Assembly: GCF_017316305.2 (NCBI RefSeq)
Contig: NZ_CP147250.1
Span: forward strand, 1,012,001 to 1,076,000
Length of the DNA stretch: 64,000 bases
DNA from: Enterococcus sp. DIV1094
GTDB lineage: Bacteria; Bacillota; Bacilli; Lactobacillales; Enterococcaceae
Direction: 5' to 3'
Shown: one piece after another, positions 10,342 to 19,608 of the stretch
How the letters are laid out: the number at the start of each line of letters is the position of its first letter
Numbering within the stretch: position 1 is the stretch's first letter
The notes under the pieces: generated by a model
Told to the model about the DNA's origin: nothing
Database searches by the model: none
What the model saw: only the letters and a program-made list of their open reading frames with translations
Translations under genes and position numbers: made by a program

Positions 10342-10510
10342 AAATAACTACTCCTTTTTGTCATGATCCTTGGTCTCTCAGCGATGATCACTGTTGTTTC
10401 ATCGACATACGAGCTCGCTTTTTTTGTCCGATTTTTTTTCAAGAGTCACTTTCTAGTATAGCATACAAGTCATTGAACGAACGTATGGGGATATTATTAA
10501 GCGTGTTGTT

Positions 10511-10538
10511 TTTACATTTTTTTATTCTTCGATATACT
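10511..10538 (+). promoter_or_regulatory. Candidate mscL promoter
   Basis: TTTACA (10511-10516), a 16-nt spacer, then TATACT (10533-10538), 26 nt before the mscL start. Confidence 0.6.
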
Positions 10539-10564
10539 AGGATTAACAAGAAAGGAGAAAAACA

Positions 10565-11029
10565 ATGATCAAAGAATTTAAAGAATTTATCATGCGTGGC
10601 GACGTATTAGACTTAGCCGTTGGTGTGGTGATTGGTAGTGCCTTTACTGGGATCGTGAATCAAATCGTTCAAGGCGTGATCACTCCATTAGTTGGTTGGG
10701 TCGTGGCTATGATCACAGGTACCTCTGACTTAGATGGCGCATTGTCTGTTCTTGATTGGTCCCCTGCTAAAGGAGTTACTTTTGCTTTTGGGAATGTTAT
10801 TAGTGCAATTATTACATTTGTCATTACTGGTTTTGTTCTATTCCTAGTTGTCAAAGCAGCCAATCATGCGAAAAACTTACGACCAAAAGAAGAAGAAGTC
10901 GTGGAAGATAAACCAACTGCGGAAGATTATCTTAGTGATATCCGCGATCTATTAGCACAACAAACAGCTGAAAACAATGCACGCCCAACTGCTCAAGCAA
11001 CGATTGAGAATACAGATAAGGAAGCGTGA
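10565..11029 (+). CDS. mscL: Large-conductance mechanosensitive channel MscL
   Basis: MscL opens under membrane tension to release solutes after osmotic downshift. The N-terminal amphipathic helix and first pore helix are clear (MIKEFKEFIMRGDVLDLAVG, then VVIGSAF), the second membrane helix is at about 80-103, and the C-terminal cytoplasmic helix is charged. At 154 residues it is slightly longer than E. coli MscL, by a Gln/Thr-rich tail. The ribosome site AAAGGAG lies 7 nt before the ATG. It is flanked by its own promoter and terminator, so monocistronic. Confidence 0.97.
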   Translation: MIKEFKEFIMRGDVLDLAVGVVIGSAFTGIVNQIVQGVITPLVGWVVAMITGTSDLDGALSVLDWSPAKGVTFAFGNVISAIITFVITGFVLFLVVKAANHAKNLRPKEEEVVEDKPTAEDYLSDIRDLLAQQTAENNARPTAQATIENTDKEA

Positions 11030-11032
11030 TAT

Positions 11033-11064
11033 AAAAAAACAGAAGGATCTCCTTCTGTTTTTTT
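11033..11064. terminator. Bidirectional terminator between mscL and the GNAT gene
   Basis: A 15-bp perfect stem (AAAAAAACAGAAGGA, 11033-11047, with 11050-11064), symmetrical A/T runs, serving both converging genes. Confidence 0.92.
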
Positions 11065-11500
11065 ATGGTTGTTTTCGCATATCTAAATGTGGGATCCCGT
11101 CTTCTAAGTACACTTCTGAGATAGCCTCGAAGCCAAACGATTCATAAAATGATTGTAAGTACTCTTGCGCCCCGATCACGATTGGACGTCCAGGTGCATT
11201 CGCTTCAATTGCAGCTAATGTGTGCTGTACGATCTTTTGCCCTAAACCGGATTTTCGATGCGCTTGGTTCACCAATACTCGTCCAAAATGAACAGCATCA
11301 TCTTCTACATAAATACGTGTATACGCTAAAATCGTACCTTCTTCATCTTTAAAATAAGTATGCCATGCGATTTCATCGATCTCATCGACTTCTTGGTAAG
11401 GACAATTTTGTTCAACAACAAATACAGCGATGCGTTCTTTCACGATTGCATAAAATTCTGCTGTCGTTAATTCTGCAAATTTTTTTACATAATGCTCCAT
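11063..11500 (-). CDS. GNAT N-acetyltransferase, ElaA family
   Basis: The 145-residue protein matches the ElaA branch of GNAT acyltransferases: the opening FYAIVKERIAVFVVEQNCPYQEVDEID is characteristic, and the acetyl-CoA loop is HRKSGLGQKIV. Substrate unknown. The start at 11500 is chosen because GGAGG lies 8 nt upstream; the frame opens 15 nt earlier without a good site. It converges with mscL, sharing the terminator. Confidence 0.88.
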   Translation of the reverse strand: MEHYVKKFAELTTAEFYAIVKERIAVFVVEQNCPYQEVDEIDEIAWHTYFKDEEGTILAYTRIYVEDDAVHFGRVLVNQAHRKSGLGQKIVQHTLAAIEANAPGRPIVIGAQEYLQSFYESFGFEAISEVYLEDGIPHLDMRKQP

Positions 11501-11548
11501 CCCCAGGACCTCCATTCTTTCTTGCTAATAGCATAACTAGTTATACAC

Positions 11549-11595
11549 AAAAAAGCAAACGAACCTCATATATAATCTAGGTCCGCCTGCTTTTT
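11549..11595. terminator. Imperfect bidirectional terminator after veg
   Basis: AAAAAGCA near 11550 pairs with TGCTTTTT near 11588, and the stem continues with a few mismatches to ACCT/AGGT; a T-run is present on each side. It directly follows the veg stop. Confidence 0.6.
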
Positions 11596-11839
11596 AAACT
11601 GCTTCAGTTAAAAATTCGATCTCAACTGTTCGAGTAAGTACATCCGAATAACTGTAAGATACTCGTTCAAAAGAATTTTCTTCAGGATCTAAGTCTACGA
11701 CAAATACTGAAGGATAGGTTTCTGTTAAAACGCCTCGGCGTTCCGTTTGACGCTTTCTTCCAGTCTGTGCAACCAACATGATTTGGCTGCCGATACGACC
11801 TTCTAAATCTTTTTTGATTGTAGCTAAAGTTAGTGGCAT
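11594..11839 (-). CDS. veg: Veg family protein
   Basis: The 81-residue product (MPLTLATIKKDLEGRIGSQI...) matches Veg, a short conserved Firmicute protein that in B. subtilis stimulates biofilm gene expression. The motif GRKRQTERRGVLTETYPSVFVV is diagnostic. The start at 11839 has GAGGTG 7 nt upstream; a longer frame adds 40 hydrophobic residues that are not part of the family and are encoded by AT-rich leader. Confidence 0.93.
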   Translation of the reverse strand: MPLTLATIKKDLEGRIGSQIMLVAQTGRKRQTERRGVLTETYPSVFVVDLDPEENSFERVSYSYSDVLTRTVEIEFLTEAV

Positions 11840-11955
11840 ACAATTCACCTCAATATCTATCATACCACATATAGCAAAATTTTTCAAGTTTACCATAATA
11901 AAAAAAGAAATGCAATAGAAATAAGTAAGAAAAACATTAGTAATGCTATAAAAAA

Positions 11956-12531
11956 TCACTCATTATAATCTTTCAAATGTTTTTTTATCTTGTATTTCAC
12001 TCTTCCGTAAGCGCTTTTTATTTGTTTTAGATCCATTGCTAGTTCTCTTTCCATCTCAGTAAAATCATTTCCTTGCATATACTGTTGAAAAATTTTTGCC
12101 TCTTTTGATGAGAATTTGATGTCGCACTCTTCGAAAGCTTCTTTTAATAGTAATTGTTGCATTGCCACAGGCTCTTGGATCGTGATCTCAGCTAAGAAAT
12201 CCGGTCCTTCTGTAGCTATTTTTTGTTCAATGGATATTTCATTCTTTTGGTCTCGGCGTTTTAGTGCATTTTGTTTTCGTAGTAAAGAGTAGATTTGATT
12301 ACTGATAATGCTTTTGTAATAGCTCCCAAAACTAACCCCTTTATTGTTTTCGTACGTTTTGAGTGCTTGATATAGTGCGATCCTTGCTTCTTGTTCCCAA
12401 TCTTCACTGACATAATTTCTTAAATAATAAATATTCTTCAACCGTAACAATAACGGGAAATATTTTTGATACAGTAGGGCAAAAGCCTCTTCATCTCCAT
12501 TACGGGCGGCGCACAATAACTCCTCGGACAT
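11956..12531 (-). CDS. sigH: SigH/ComX-like RNA polymerase sigma factor
   Basis: A 191-residue sigma-70-type factor. Region 2 is recognisable (DEEAFALLYQKYFPLLLRL, then the EDWEQEARIALYQALKTYE helix), and a weaker region 4 lies near the C-terminus (EMERELAMDLKQIKSAYGRVKYKIKKHL). The gene order rlmB-rae1-sigH is that of B. subtilis, which is why I call it SigH rather than another alternative factor; in this non-sporulating group the likely role is competence-like or stress regulation (inference). The start at 12531 has GGAGGAAT 6 nt upstream; that site is buried in a 12-bp hairpin (12538-12568). Confidence 0.85.
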   Translation of the reverse strand: MSEELLCAARNGDEEAFALLYQKYFPLLLRLKNIYYLRNYVSEDWEQEARIALYQALKTYENNKGVSFGSYYKSIISNQIYSLLRKQNALKRRDQKNEISIEQKIATEGPDFLAEITIQEPVAMQQLLLKEAFEECDIKFSSKEAKIFQQYMQGNDFTEMERELAMDLKQIKSAYGRVKYKIKKHLKDYNE

Positions 12532-12537
12532 AAAATA

Positions 12538-12568
12538 ATTCCTCCATAACTTTCGATTATGGAGGAAT
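12538..12568 (-). promoter_or_regulatory. Hairpin that hides the sigH ribosome-binding site
   Basis: ATTCCTCCATAA (12538-12549) and TTATGGAGGAAT (12557-12568) form a perfect 12-bp stem with a 7-nt loop. In the minus-strand mRNA the 3' arm contains the whole Shine-Dalgarno GGAGGAAT, paired with ATTCCTCC. Seen directly; translational repression is inference. A weak terminator role for rae1 is an alternative. Confidence 0.75.
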
Positions 12569-12608
12569 CTTACCATCAATTCATTGAATAACTAATCGTA
12601 TCTAGCTG

Positions 12609-13139
12609 TTATTTTTCTTTTCTCATTAAATCGTCCAATTTTTGGGACAATTTTTCTAATTGTTCTTCATTCCAAGGAGAATTTCGTCGAAAATCGATAA
12701 AACGCATATTTATATTATCTTGGGTAATATTTTTTTCTGTTTTTTTAATTGTTTTATATAATTCATACGCTGAGGTCCGCAAAGCTCCTTGTGAGAAGAT
12801 CACCCATTGTTCTGCTAAATCACTCGTTGCTACTGTTACTTGTGTCAACCGAGTATTCAGCTCCCCAGCAATGCGCTCGATATACGTATCTGCCGTCTCA
12901 TCTTCTTTTGTAAAAACGACTTCTAACTGATATTTCCGATAGTTTTGTTGGATACCTGGAACTAATTGCGCATCAAAAACAACGATGACTTCGATCCCTT
13001 CATATTTTGCATAATTTGATAAACGATGCAATAATGCTTCTCTGGCATCTGCCATTTTGTCTTGATTTTTCAATGTAACTAACTCTGGCCAAGAACCAAT
13101 CATGTTATAGCCATCGACGATCAGCAGTTGTTTCTTCAT
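12609..13139 (-). CDS. rae1: NYN-domain ribosome-associated endonuclease (Rae1/YacP)
   Basis: The 176-residue protein has the NYN/PIN fold: LLIVDGYNMIGSWPEL at the N-terminus carries the first acidic residue, and further acidic positions (VVFDAQ, DETADTYIE, VATSDLAEQ) form the metal site. B. subtilis Rae1 cleaves mRNA in the ribosomal A site. It follows rlmB by 3 nt and precedes sigH, the conserved order. ATG at 13139 has GGGGGAATAAGG upstream. Confidence 0.9.
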   Translation of the reverse strand: MKKQLLIVDGYNMIGSWPELVTLKNQDKMADAREALLHRLSNYAKYEGIEVIVVFDAQLVPGIQQNYRKYQLEVVFTKEDETADTYIERIAGELNTRLTQVTVATSDLAEQWVIFSQGALRTSAYELYKTIKKTEKNITQDNINMRFIDFRRNSPWNEEQLEKLSQKLDDLMRKEK

Positions 13140-13142
13140 GCC

Positions 13143-14006
13143 TTATTCCCCCTGTCGCTGAGAAAAAGCCTGATACATCAGAAGTCCGGCAGCCACACTT
13201 GCGTTCAAGCTTTGGACATGCCCAACCATAGGGATCGTCAAGAGCTCGTCCATTTCTTTCTTCAAGCCTGCGCTCATGCCGCGGCCTTCATTACCGATCA
13301 CTAACGCAATCGCGCCTTTGGCATTCCATGATTGGAAATTGGTCCCTTCCATATCCGTGCCGAATACCCAGAATTGCTGCTCTTTTAGTTGCTGGACGGT
13401 TTGAACTAAATTCGTCACACGAGCGACTGGCACGTATTCAACGGCACCTGTTGACGTTTTTGTCACGATTGGTGTGATCCCGACTGCACGATGTTTCGGA
13501 ATGATGACGCCATCTACCCCACTAGCATCTGCTGTTCGTAAAATCGACCCAAAATTATGTGGGTCTTCGATACTGTCCAAAATCAAGAAAAATGGTGTCT
13601 GCGTTTTGTTTTTTGCTTGTTCTAATAATTGATCCAATGTCAAATATTCGTAAGGTGTTATCGCTAATACCACGCCTTGGTGAACGCCGCGATCGCTAAG
13701 TAGATCTAATTTTTGTTTAGGTACCCATTTGACTGGTACCGCTTGTTCACGGGCAATCGTTTTTAATTCTTCGACCTTTTCACCGCGGGAATCTTCTTGA
13801 AGAAACAATTTATTTCCTCGCCCTTGTTGTAAGGCTTCGATCGTTGCATGATGACCAAATACAAAGTTGTCTTCACTCGTTGTGTCCTCTTGGCCGACAT
13901 AGGCTGTTTCTTTTTTTCCACTACGTTTGTCATTGCCTTTGGTAAAACGTGGAGAATCTTTTTTGTTTCGTTTTTGGTAATTACGTTCTTTATTTTCTTT
14001 CCTCAT
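13143..14006 (-). CDS. rlmB: 23S rRNA 2'-O-methyltransferase RlmB
   Basis: A TrmH-type SPOUT methyltransferase that modifies G2251 of 23S rRNA. The first 45 residues are a basic extension (Lys/Arg-rich). Then come the L30e-like substrate domain ([15 protein letters not shown]) and the SPOUT motifs [21 protein letters not shown] and [10 protein letters not shown], which form the knot and bind S-adenosylmethionine. I start at the ATG at 14006, preceded by AGGTG; a GTG at 14015 is an alternative. It overlaps mrnC by 17 nt. Confidence 0.93.
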   Translation of the reverse strand: MRKENKERNYQKRNKKDSPRFTKGNDKRSGKKETAYVGQEDTTSEDNFVFGHHATIEALQQGRGNKLFLQEDSRGEKVEELKTIAREQAVPVKWVPKQKLDLLSDRGVHQGVVLAITPYEYLTLDQLLEQAKNKTQTPFFLILDSIEDPHNFGSILRTADASGVDGVIIPKHRAVGITPIVTKTSTGAVEYVPVARVTNLVQTVQQLKEQQFWVFGTDMEGTNFQSWNAKGAIALVIGNEGRGMSAGLKKEMDELLTIPMVGHVQSLNASVAAGLLMYQAFSQRQGE

Positions 14007-14394
14007 GGGTTTCACCTACTTTCTCAATGCACCATGTGATCAATTCTTCCATCCGTTCCGTTTGTTTTGTTAGATGTAAGTAGCCCATCAAGGCTTCAAA
14101 CCCCGTTGCCACACGATAGGTTGTGATGTCTGCATTTTTGGCACTTGTATGACTTTTGGCATTTCTACCTCTGCGATAGTACAACTCTTCGTCTTCTGTT
14201 AACAGCTTTTCTTGTAACATTTGTTGGATCAAAAAGGCTTGTGCCTTTGCTGAAACATAATGCGTCGCTGCTCGATGCAGTTTATTGGGCTTTGTTTCGC
14301 CTTTTTCAATCAAATAATCGCGAATATAAATCTCATAAATGGCATCTCCGACATAAGCAAGCGCTAAGCCGTTCAATTGTGTATGGTCTCTCAT
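13990..14394 (-). CDS. mrnC: Mini-ribonuclease III
   Basis: MrnC is an RNase III catalytic domain without a dsRNA-binding domain; it matures 23S rRNA ends. The signature [19 protein letters not shown] lies at residues 7-25 and a second acidic cluster follows in the C-terminal helices ([11 protein letters not shown]). The product has 134 residues. The ATG at 14394 overlaps the cysS stop as ATGA and has GGAG 9 nt upstream; a TTG at 14409 is less likely. Confidence 0.92.
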   Translation of the reverse strand: MRDHTQLNGLALAYVGDAIYEIYIRDYLIEKGETKPNKLHRAATHYVSAKAQAFLIQQMLQEKLLTEDEELYYRRGRNAKSHTSAKNADITTYRVATGFEALMGYLHLTKQTERMEELITWCIEKVGETHEERK

Positions 14395-15803
14395 GCTTCT
14401 CTTCTCCAACGAGTACCTTGTGGTGTGTCATCTAACAAGATCCCCTGCTCTTTTAATTGATCCCGAATTTCATCACTACGAGCGAAATCGCGGTTTTTTC
14501 TAGCTTGTGTCCGTTCTTCGATCAATTGCTCGATCTCTTCATCCAACATTTCTGCTGTCGTAAATAAGATACCAAAAATCGACAGCCATTGGGTAAATAG
14601 TGCCTCACTTTTTGATAGGATCGTTTTGGAAACTGTCGGTTGCTCCAAATACGTATTGATCCATTTTGCTAATTCATAGACAACCGTGATTCCGTTCGCT
14701 GCATTGAAATCATCGTCCATTTCTTTGATGAAGCGGGCTTCTAATTGTTCTAGTTCAGTCATCTGTCTTTCATCTTCCGAGTGGTCTTCTACTGCATTTT
14801 CAAAGCGGAAGTTTAGATTATCAAACGTATTTTTCAATCGTTGTAAATTGGTTGCAGCTTCTTTCATCGTTGCTTCACTGTAGCGGATCGGACGACGATA
14901 TTGGGTCGTTGCCATAAAGAAGCGTAATACTTGCGGATCAACCTCTTGGATCATTTCATGGACGGTGATGAAGTTTCCTAAAGACTTACTCATTTTTTGG
15001 TCATCTTCACCAATCGTTACATAGCCATTGTGCATCCAATAGTTCGCGAATTTTTTACCTGTTTTCGCTTCACTTTGGGCGATTTCGTTTTCGTGATGAG
15101 GGAACTCCAAGTCTTGGCCACCACCATGGATGTCAATGGTTTCACCTAGATGTTTCGTTGCCATCACCGAACATTCGATATGCCAGCCAGGACGACCTTC
15201 CCCCCATGGCGATGGCCATGAGATCTCTCCTGGTTTTGCTTTTTTCCATAAGGCAAAATCTAACGGATCTTCTTTTTGTTGTTGTTCTGCGCCAGTACGC
15301 TGACTTGCCCCGATCTCTAACTCATCGATCGATTGATCACTCAATTGTCCATACTCGGTGAATTTTCTCGTACGGTAATACACATCACCATTTGATTCGT
15401 ACGCAAATCCTTTGTCGATCAACGCTTGGATGAACACACGAATGTCTTCCATGTGGTCCATTACTCTTGGATGAAGCGTTGCTGGTTGGACATTCAATGC
15501 TTTTGTATCTTCTTCAAAAGCATGGATAAACCGATCAGCGACTTCTGGTGCGGTGATTCCAAGCTGATTAGCAGCCTTGATGATTTTATCGTCCACATCT
15601 GTAAAATTAGAGACATAGTTCACTTGGTACCCACGATATTCCAAATAACGTCGAATCGTGTCAAATGCGATCGTACTGCGTGCATTCCCGATATGGATGT
15701 AGTTATAAACTGTGGGTCCGCAAACATACATCGCGACCTGGCCTTCTTTCAAAGGAACAAATGTCTCTTTTTCTCTTGTTAATGTATTATAGATTTTTAT
15801 CAT
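14391..15803 (-). CDS. cysS: Cysteinyl-tRNA synthetase
   Basis: A complete 470-residue class I synthetase. Visible are the zinc/substrate Cys in [10 protein letters not shown], the HIGN motif (IHIGNARS), further zinc ligands ([23 protein letters not shown]) and KMSKS. It charges tRNA-Cys in the cytoplasm. It overlaps cysE by 4 nt (ATGA) and mrnC by 4 nt, so the block cysE-cysS-mrnC-rlmB-rae1 is one tightly coupled operon, controlled by the Cys-type T-box upstream of cysE. Confidence 0.98.
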   Translation of the reverse strand: MIKIYNTLTREKETFVPLKEGQVAMYVCGPTVYNYIHIGNARSTIAFDTIRRYLEYRGYQVNYVSNFTDVDDKIIKAANQLGITAPEVADRFIHAFEEDTKALNVQPATLHPRVMDHMEDIRVFIQALIDKGFAYESNGDVYYRTRKFTEYGQLSDQSIDELEIGASQRTGAEQQQKEDPLDFALWKKAKPGEISWPSPWGEGRPGWHIECSVMATKHLGETIDIHGGGQDLEFPHHENEIAQSEAKTGKKFANYWMHNGYVTIGEDDQKMSKSLGNFITVHEMIQEVDPQVLRFFMATTQYRRPIRYSEATMKEAATNLQRLKNTFDNLNFRFENAVEDHSEDERQMTELEQLEARFIKEMDDDFNAANGITVVYELAKWINTYLEQPTVSKTILSKSEALFTQWLSIFGILFTTAEMLDEEIEQLIEERTQARKNRDFARSDEIRDQLKEQGILLDDTPQGTRWRREA

Positions 15804-16336
15804 TCTGATCCCCTTACTTTCTCCCCATTGATTCGGACAACTTTCGCTGGTACTCCAACTGCTGTTGCCTCTTCAGGTATGTCTTTTAATACGACTGCGC
15901 CTGCGCCGATTTTTGCATTTCTTCCGATCGTGATCGGCCCTAAGATCTGGGCATTGGCGGATAACATCGCGCCTTGTTTGATCGTCGGATGTCTTTTCCC
16001 TGTTTCCTTGCCAGTACCACCTAGGGTCACGCCATGAAACAAAATCACATCATCTTCGATTTCTGCCGTTTCTCCAATGACGATCCCCATCCCATGATCA
16101 ATGAATACACCCTTTCCGATCTTCGCTCCTGGATGTATCTCGATTCCCGTGATAAATCGCCAAAATTGGGCATTCATTTTGGCAATCAAATAGAGACGAT
16201 GGCGATATAAATAATGGGAGAAACGATGCCAAAATAATGCATGTAACCCAGGGTAAGTCAAAATGACTTCCGCTGTGGTACGCGCTGCTGGATCATTTTT
16301 CTTCACTGCAATGACCGCTCGTTTGAACCATCCCAT
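15800..16336 (-). CDS. cysE: Serine O-acetyltransferase
   Basis: CysE makes O-acetylserine, the carbon skeleton for cysteine. The 178-residue protein has a short N-terminal helical domain and a left-handed beta helix of hexapeptide repeats ([27 protein letters not shown]); the catalytic His is in FIDHGMG. The start at 16336 has AAAGGAG and GAGGAAG upstream; the 18 earlier residues in frame are rejected because they overlap the T-box terminator. It lacks the long N-terminal domain of E. coli CysE, as usual in Firmicutes. Confidence 0.95.
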   Translation of the reverse strand: MGWFKRAVIAVKKNDPAARTTAEVILTYPGLHALFWHRFSHYLYRHRLYLIAKMNAQFWRFITGIEIHPGAKIGKGVFIDHGMGIVIGETAEIEDDVILFHGVTLGGTGKETGKRHPTIKQGAMLSANAQILGPITIGRNAKIGAGAVVLKDIPEEATAVGVPAKVVRINGEKVRGSE

Positions 16337-16394
16337 CGACTTCCTCTCCTTTCCTTTTTTGAAGGTATGTAAGAACAACAAAAGATACAATACT

Positions 16395-16640
16395 AAAAAA
16401 AGCGTCTTTTAAATAAGTTTCCTTATTAAAAGACGCTATGAGGCGTGGTTCCACTTTTCTTCATAATCATGTGATTATCTCTGGCAGGTAACGTCTGCTA
16501 CTCGTTCTTCGCTACTTGCAACTGTTGACTATTGGTCAACACTTACTGATTCGCCAAGACCACTCCCAGAGGCATTTCAAAAAAGAATAGTTGCCAACTT
16601 ACACCACCCGTTGACTCTCTTGAAACGATTCTTTTTTTAC
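16395..16640 (-). promoter_or_regulatory. T-box leader of the cysE-cysS operon
   Basis: On the minus strand the T-box core AAGTGGAACCACGCC (16442-16457) is followed by a terminator (stem 16401-16417 with 16422-16437, then seven T). Upstream sequence folds as stem I; a TGC (Cys) triplet at 16572-16574 lies where the specifier loop is expected. Uncharged tRNA-Cys would bind and favour antitermination. This fills the gap between gltX and cysE. Confidence 0.88.
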
Positions 16641-16650
16641 TTCATTCTGT

Positions 16651-18120
16651 TCATCGTGTTTCATTCAATACTTGATTTAAATGTGCTAATGATTTTTCTC
16701 TTCCTAACAATTCGATTGTTTCTGGTAGTTCAGGTCCATGCATTTGTCCTGAAACAGCCACACGGATCGGCATAAATAGATTTTTCCCTTTGACCCCAGT
16801 TTCTTTTTGAACTGCTTTGATTGCTGCTTTGACAGTTGGTCCATCAACGACGTCCATTTGTGTCAATTGCTCTTTGAAAGCTTCCAAGACAGTCGGAACA
16901 GTTTCACCTGCTAATACTTCTTTGGCTGCTTCATCTAATTCAGGATGTTCGTTAAAGAATAACGTTGATACTTCAACGATTTCTTCTGCATAACTCATTT
17001 GTGGTTGATAGAGACGAACGATCTTTTTCACCCATTCAAGTGTTTGTGCATCTGGATTCTCTGGTACACGTCCATCGGCGATCAAATAAGGTAAACACAT
17101 TTCTGTCAATGTGTCTAGATCCATTTCTTTGATGTAATGGTTGTTGATCCATTGTAGTTTTTTCGCATCAAATGCTGCGGGCGATTTGCTTAAACGTTGT
17201 GGATCGAACATCTTGATCAATTCTTCTTGACTGAATAACTCGTCTTCTCCTACAGGCGACCAACCTAACAACGCAATAAAATTGAACATTGCTTCTGGTA
17301 AATAACCTAATTCACGATATTGTTCGATAAATTGTAAGATCGATTCATCACGTTTACTTAACTTTTTACCTGTTTCAGAATTGATGATCAAAGTCATGTG
17401 GCCAAACGTTGGTGCTGTCCATCCAAATGCTTCATAGATCATCAACTGTTTCGGTGTATTTGCAATATGATCATCGCCACGTAAAACATGAGTGATCTTC
17501 ATCAAGTGATCATCCACCGCTACAGCGAAGTTGTATGTTGGCATGCCATCACGTTTTTGGATGACGTAATCGCCACCGATATTGTCTGATTCAAAGGTGA
17601 TATCTCCTTTGACCATGTCGTTGAACGCATATTCCGTATTACGAGGTACGCGGAAACGAATCACTGGCACAATGCCTTCTGCTTCTTTCTTCGCTTGTTC
17701 TTCTGGTGACAAGTTCGCACAAGTTCCAGCATAGTGAGGCATTTCTCCGCGTGCGCGTTGCGCTTCACGTTCTGCTTCTAGTTCCTCTTCTGAACAATAG
17801 CATTTGTAAGCACGGTTGCTTGCTAACAGCTGATCGATCCATGGTTGATAGATTTCTTTTCTTTCAGATTGACGGTAAGGACCGTATTCACCTGGATTTT
17901 CAGGTGATTCATCCCATTCCATCCCTAACCAAGCAAGATTCTCTAATTGGCTTTTTTCGCCATCTTCAATATTTCGTTTTTGGTCAGTGTCCTCAATGCG
18001 GATAATGAAATCTCCATCATTGTGACGGGCAAATAAATAATTGAATAATGCAGTTCGGGCATTTCCAATATGCAAGTGCCCTGTTGGACTTGGTGCATAA
18101 CGTACGCGTACTTTCGTCAT
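16651..18120 (-). CDS. gltX: Glutamyl-tRNA synthetase
   Basis: A 489-residue class I synthetase with HLHIGN near the N-terminus, the KLSKRD form of KMSKS, and an intact helical anticodon-binding half. In Firmicutes this enzyme commonly also charges tRNA-Gln, which is then amidated (family knowledge). ATG at 18120 follows GAGGAAG. The leader 18121-18433 contains a 10-bp inverted repeat and the yacL terminator; no gene lies there. Confidence 0.98.
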   Translation of the reverse strand: MTKVRVRYAPSPTGHLHIGNARTALFNYLFARHNDGDFIIRIEDTDQKRNIEDGEKSQLENLAWLGMEWDESPENPGEYGPYRQSERKEIYQPWIDQLLASNRAYKCYCSEEELEAEREAQRARGEMPHYAGTCANLSPEEQAKKEAEGIVPVIRFRVPRNTEYAFNDMVKGDITFESDNIGGDYVIQKRDGMPTYNFAVAVDDHLMKITHVLRGDDHIANTPKQLMIYEAFGWTAPTFGHMTLIINSETGKKLSKRDESILQFIEQYRELGYLPEAMFNFIALLGWSPVGEDELFSQEELIKMFDPQRLSKSPAAFDAKKLQWINNHYIKEMDLDTLTEMCLPYLIADGRVPENPDAQTLEWVKKIVRLYQPQMSYAEEIVEVSTLFFNEHPELDEAAKEVLAGETVPTVLEAFKEQLTQMDVVDGPTVKAAIKAVQKETGVKGKNLFMPIRVAVSGQMHGPELPETIELLGREKSLAHLNQVLNETR

Positions 18121-18155
18121 TTTCTTCCTCTTCTTTCAAACTAGACTTTGAGCCA

Positions 18156-18199
18156 CCCAAAACAGCTGAAAATACAGCATTTGAACAGACTGTTTTGGG
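18156..18199 (-). promoter_or_regulatory. Inverted repeat in the gltX leader
   Basis: CCCAAAACAG (18156-18165) and CTGTTTTGGG (18190-18199) can form a 10-bp stem around a 24-nt loop, 36 nt before the gltX start. No T-box core is visible, so this is not a tRNA-sensing leader that I can name. Confidence 0.45.
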
Positions 18200-18318
18200 G
18201 TAGTGCCCCTTTAGCAATAAATGTTGGAATTTAAAGCCACTCAGCACAAATTTTACCTTTTATACGGTAAATAGTAAAGAGATTATGAAAAAGTCATTGA
18301 AATCTACGGTATAAAATC

Positions 18319-18354
18319 AGGGTCGGAAAATAGTTTTTTCTATTTTCCGACCCT
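18319..18354 (-). terminator. Hairpin after yacL
   Basis: A perfect 15-bp stem (AGGGTCGGAAAATAG, 18319-18333, with 18340-18354) encloses a 6-nt loop; the T-tract after it is short, so termination may be partial. Confidence 0.65.
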
Positions 18355-18433
18355 CGACTAACGAAGAAAGTAGCAGCTCCTCTAGAAATCACTTTGAAAT
18401 GCCTAGCTACTCCTTGCTTACACCGTTGTGATT

Positions 18434-19582
18434 TTACTTCGCCTTTTTCTCGTTCTCACGTTTATTATCGATTCCTCTACCCGCATGAGCAGGTTTTGCA
18501 AAGATCATTCGTCCAGCTGCTGTTTGTAGCGCACTAGTTACCACGACTTCGATTCGCTCGTTCATGTAGTGTTGCCCGTCTTCCACAACGACCATTGTGC
18601 CGTCATCTAAATAGGCAACTCCTTGTTGACGTTCTGTACCAGCTTTGACTACCAATACATTCATGTTCTCACCAGGGATAACGACTGGCTTCACTGCGTT
18701 GGCAAGCGCGTTGATGTTGAGAACAGGTACATTTTGAAACTCAGAAACTTTGTTAAGGTTATAGTCATTCGTCACGATGACGCCATCCAATAATTTCGCT
18801 AATTTGATCAGCTTACTATCGACTTCACTGATGTCTTCAAAGTCACCGTCATACATCTCAACTGAAATGCCTTCTTCTTTTTGTAACGCGTTCAAAATAT
18901 CTAATCCGCGACGTCCACGCACACGTTTCAAGCTGTCACCTGAATCAGCGATATATTGTAATTCATATAAAACAAAATTTGGGATCATCAATGTTCCCTC
19001 TAAAAATCCTGTTTTTGTGATGTCGTAAATACGCCCATCGATGATCACGCTTGTATCCAATATTTTATACTTATGGAAATGATCGTCTAACTTACGTTCC
19101 AACAGTTGGCTTTCCACTTGGCTAGGTGTTTCTTGTTCCACCTTTTTGCTTCTAGGTCCAAATATTTTCTTCCATTCCTCGATGCGGGTCGTCCCCATTC
19201 GTAATCCAAGATACCCAAGAATCACCATCAATAGGATCGGTAAGACACTATTTACGAAAGGCATCTCAATATTATAAAGAGGGGTAGAGATCACGACTCC
19301 TAATGTCAGACCAATGATTGCTCCGATTGCCCCGAATAAGAGATACGTCAAGCTGACCTCACTTAATTTTTCTTCAATTTGCTTGATGACTGCTGTAATA
19401 TGTTTTGCCAATAGCAAAGATAATAAAAAGAAAATAAGTGCACCCAACAAGCTATTGGTAAAGGTGTTATTCAGCCATCCATTTGTCTGTTGACCGATCG
19501 CTTGCCAAGCTGTAGGTAAAAAAGAAATACCTAAGCTGGCACCAACGATGATCATCAGTAAGGTGATGACACGTTTTTGCAT
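18434..19582 (-). CDS. yacL: PIN/TRAM-domain membrane protein (YacL)
   Basis: The 382-residue protein has about four membrane helices in residues 1-140, a PIN domain starting at ILDTSVIIDGRI (about 175) with further acidic positions (DSGDSLKRVRGRRGLD, VTNDYNL), and a C-terminal TRAM domain (residues about 300-360). PIN domains are nucleases, TRAM binds RNA, so a membrane-attached RNase is likely but its substrate is unknown. It lies between radA and gltX as in most Firmicutes; disA, usually next to radA, is not here. Confidence 0.9.
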   Translation of the reverse strand: MQKRVITLLMIIVGASLGISFLPTAWQAIGQQTNGWLNNTFTNSLLGALIFFLLSLLLAKHITAVIKQIEEKLSEVSLTYLLFGAIGAIIGLTLGVVISTPLYNIEMPFVNSVLPILLMVILGYLGLRMGTTRIEEWKKIFGPRSKKVEQETPSQVESQLLERKLDDHFHKYKILDTSVIIDGRIYDITKTGFLEGTLMIPNFVLYELQYIADSGDSLKRVRGRRGLDILNALQKEEGISVEMYDGDFEDISEVDSKLIKLAKLLDGVIVTNDYNLNKVSEFQNVPVLNINALANAVKPVVIPGENMNVLVVKAGTERQQGVAYLDDGTMVVVEDGQHYMNERIEVVVTSALQTAAGRMIFAKPAHAGRGIDNKRENEKKAK

Positions 19583-19608
19583 CCTGCTTCCTCCATTTCA
19601 TTTTGATT

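Noticed and set aside
18121..18433. T-box in front of gltX
   Set aside because: No T-box core sequence of the GTGGNACC type is present on the minus strand.
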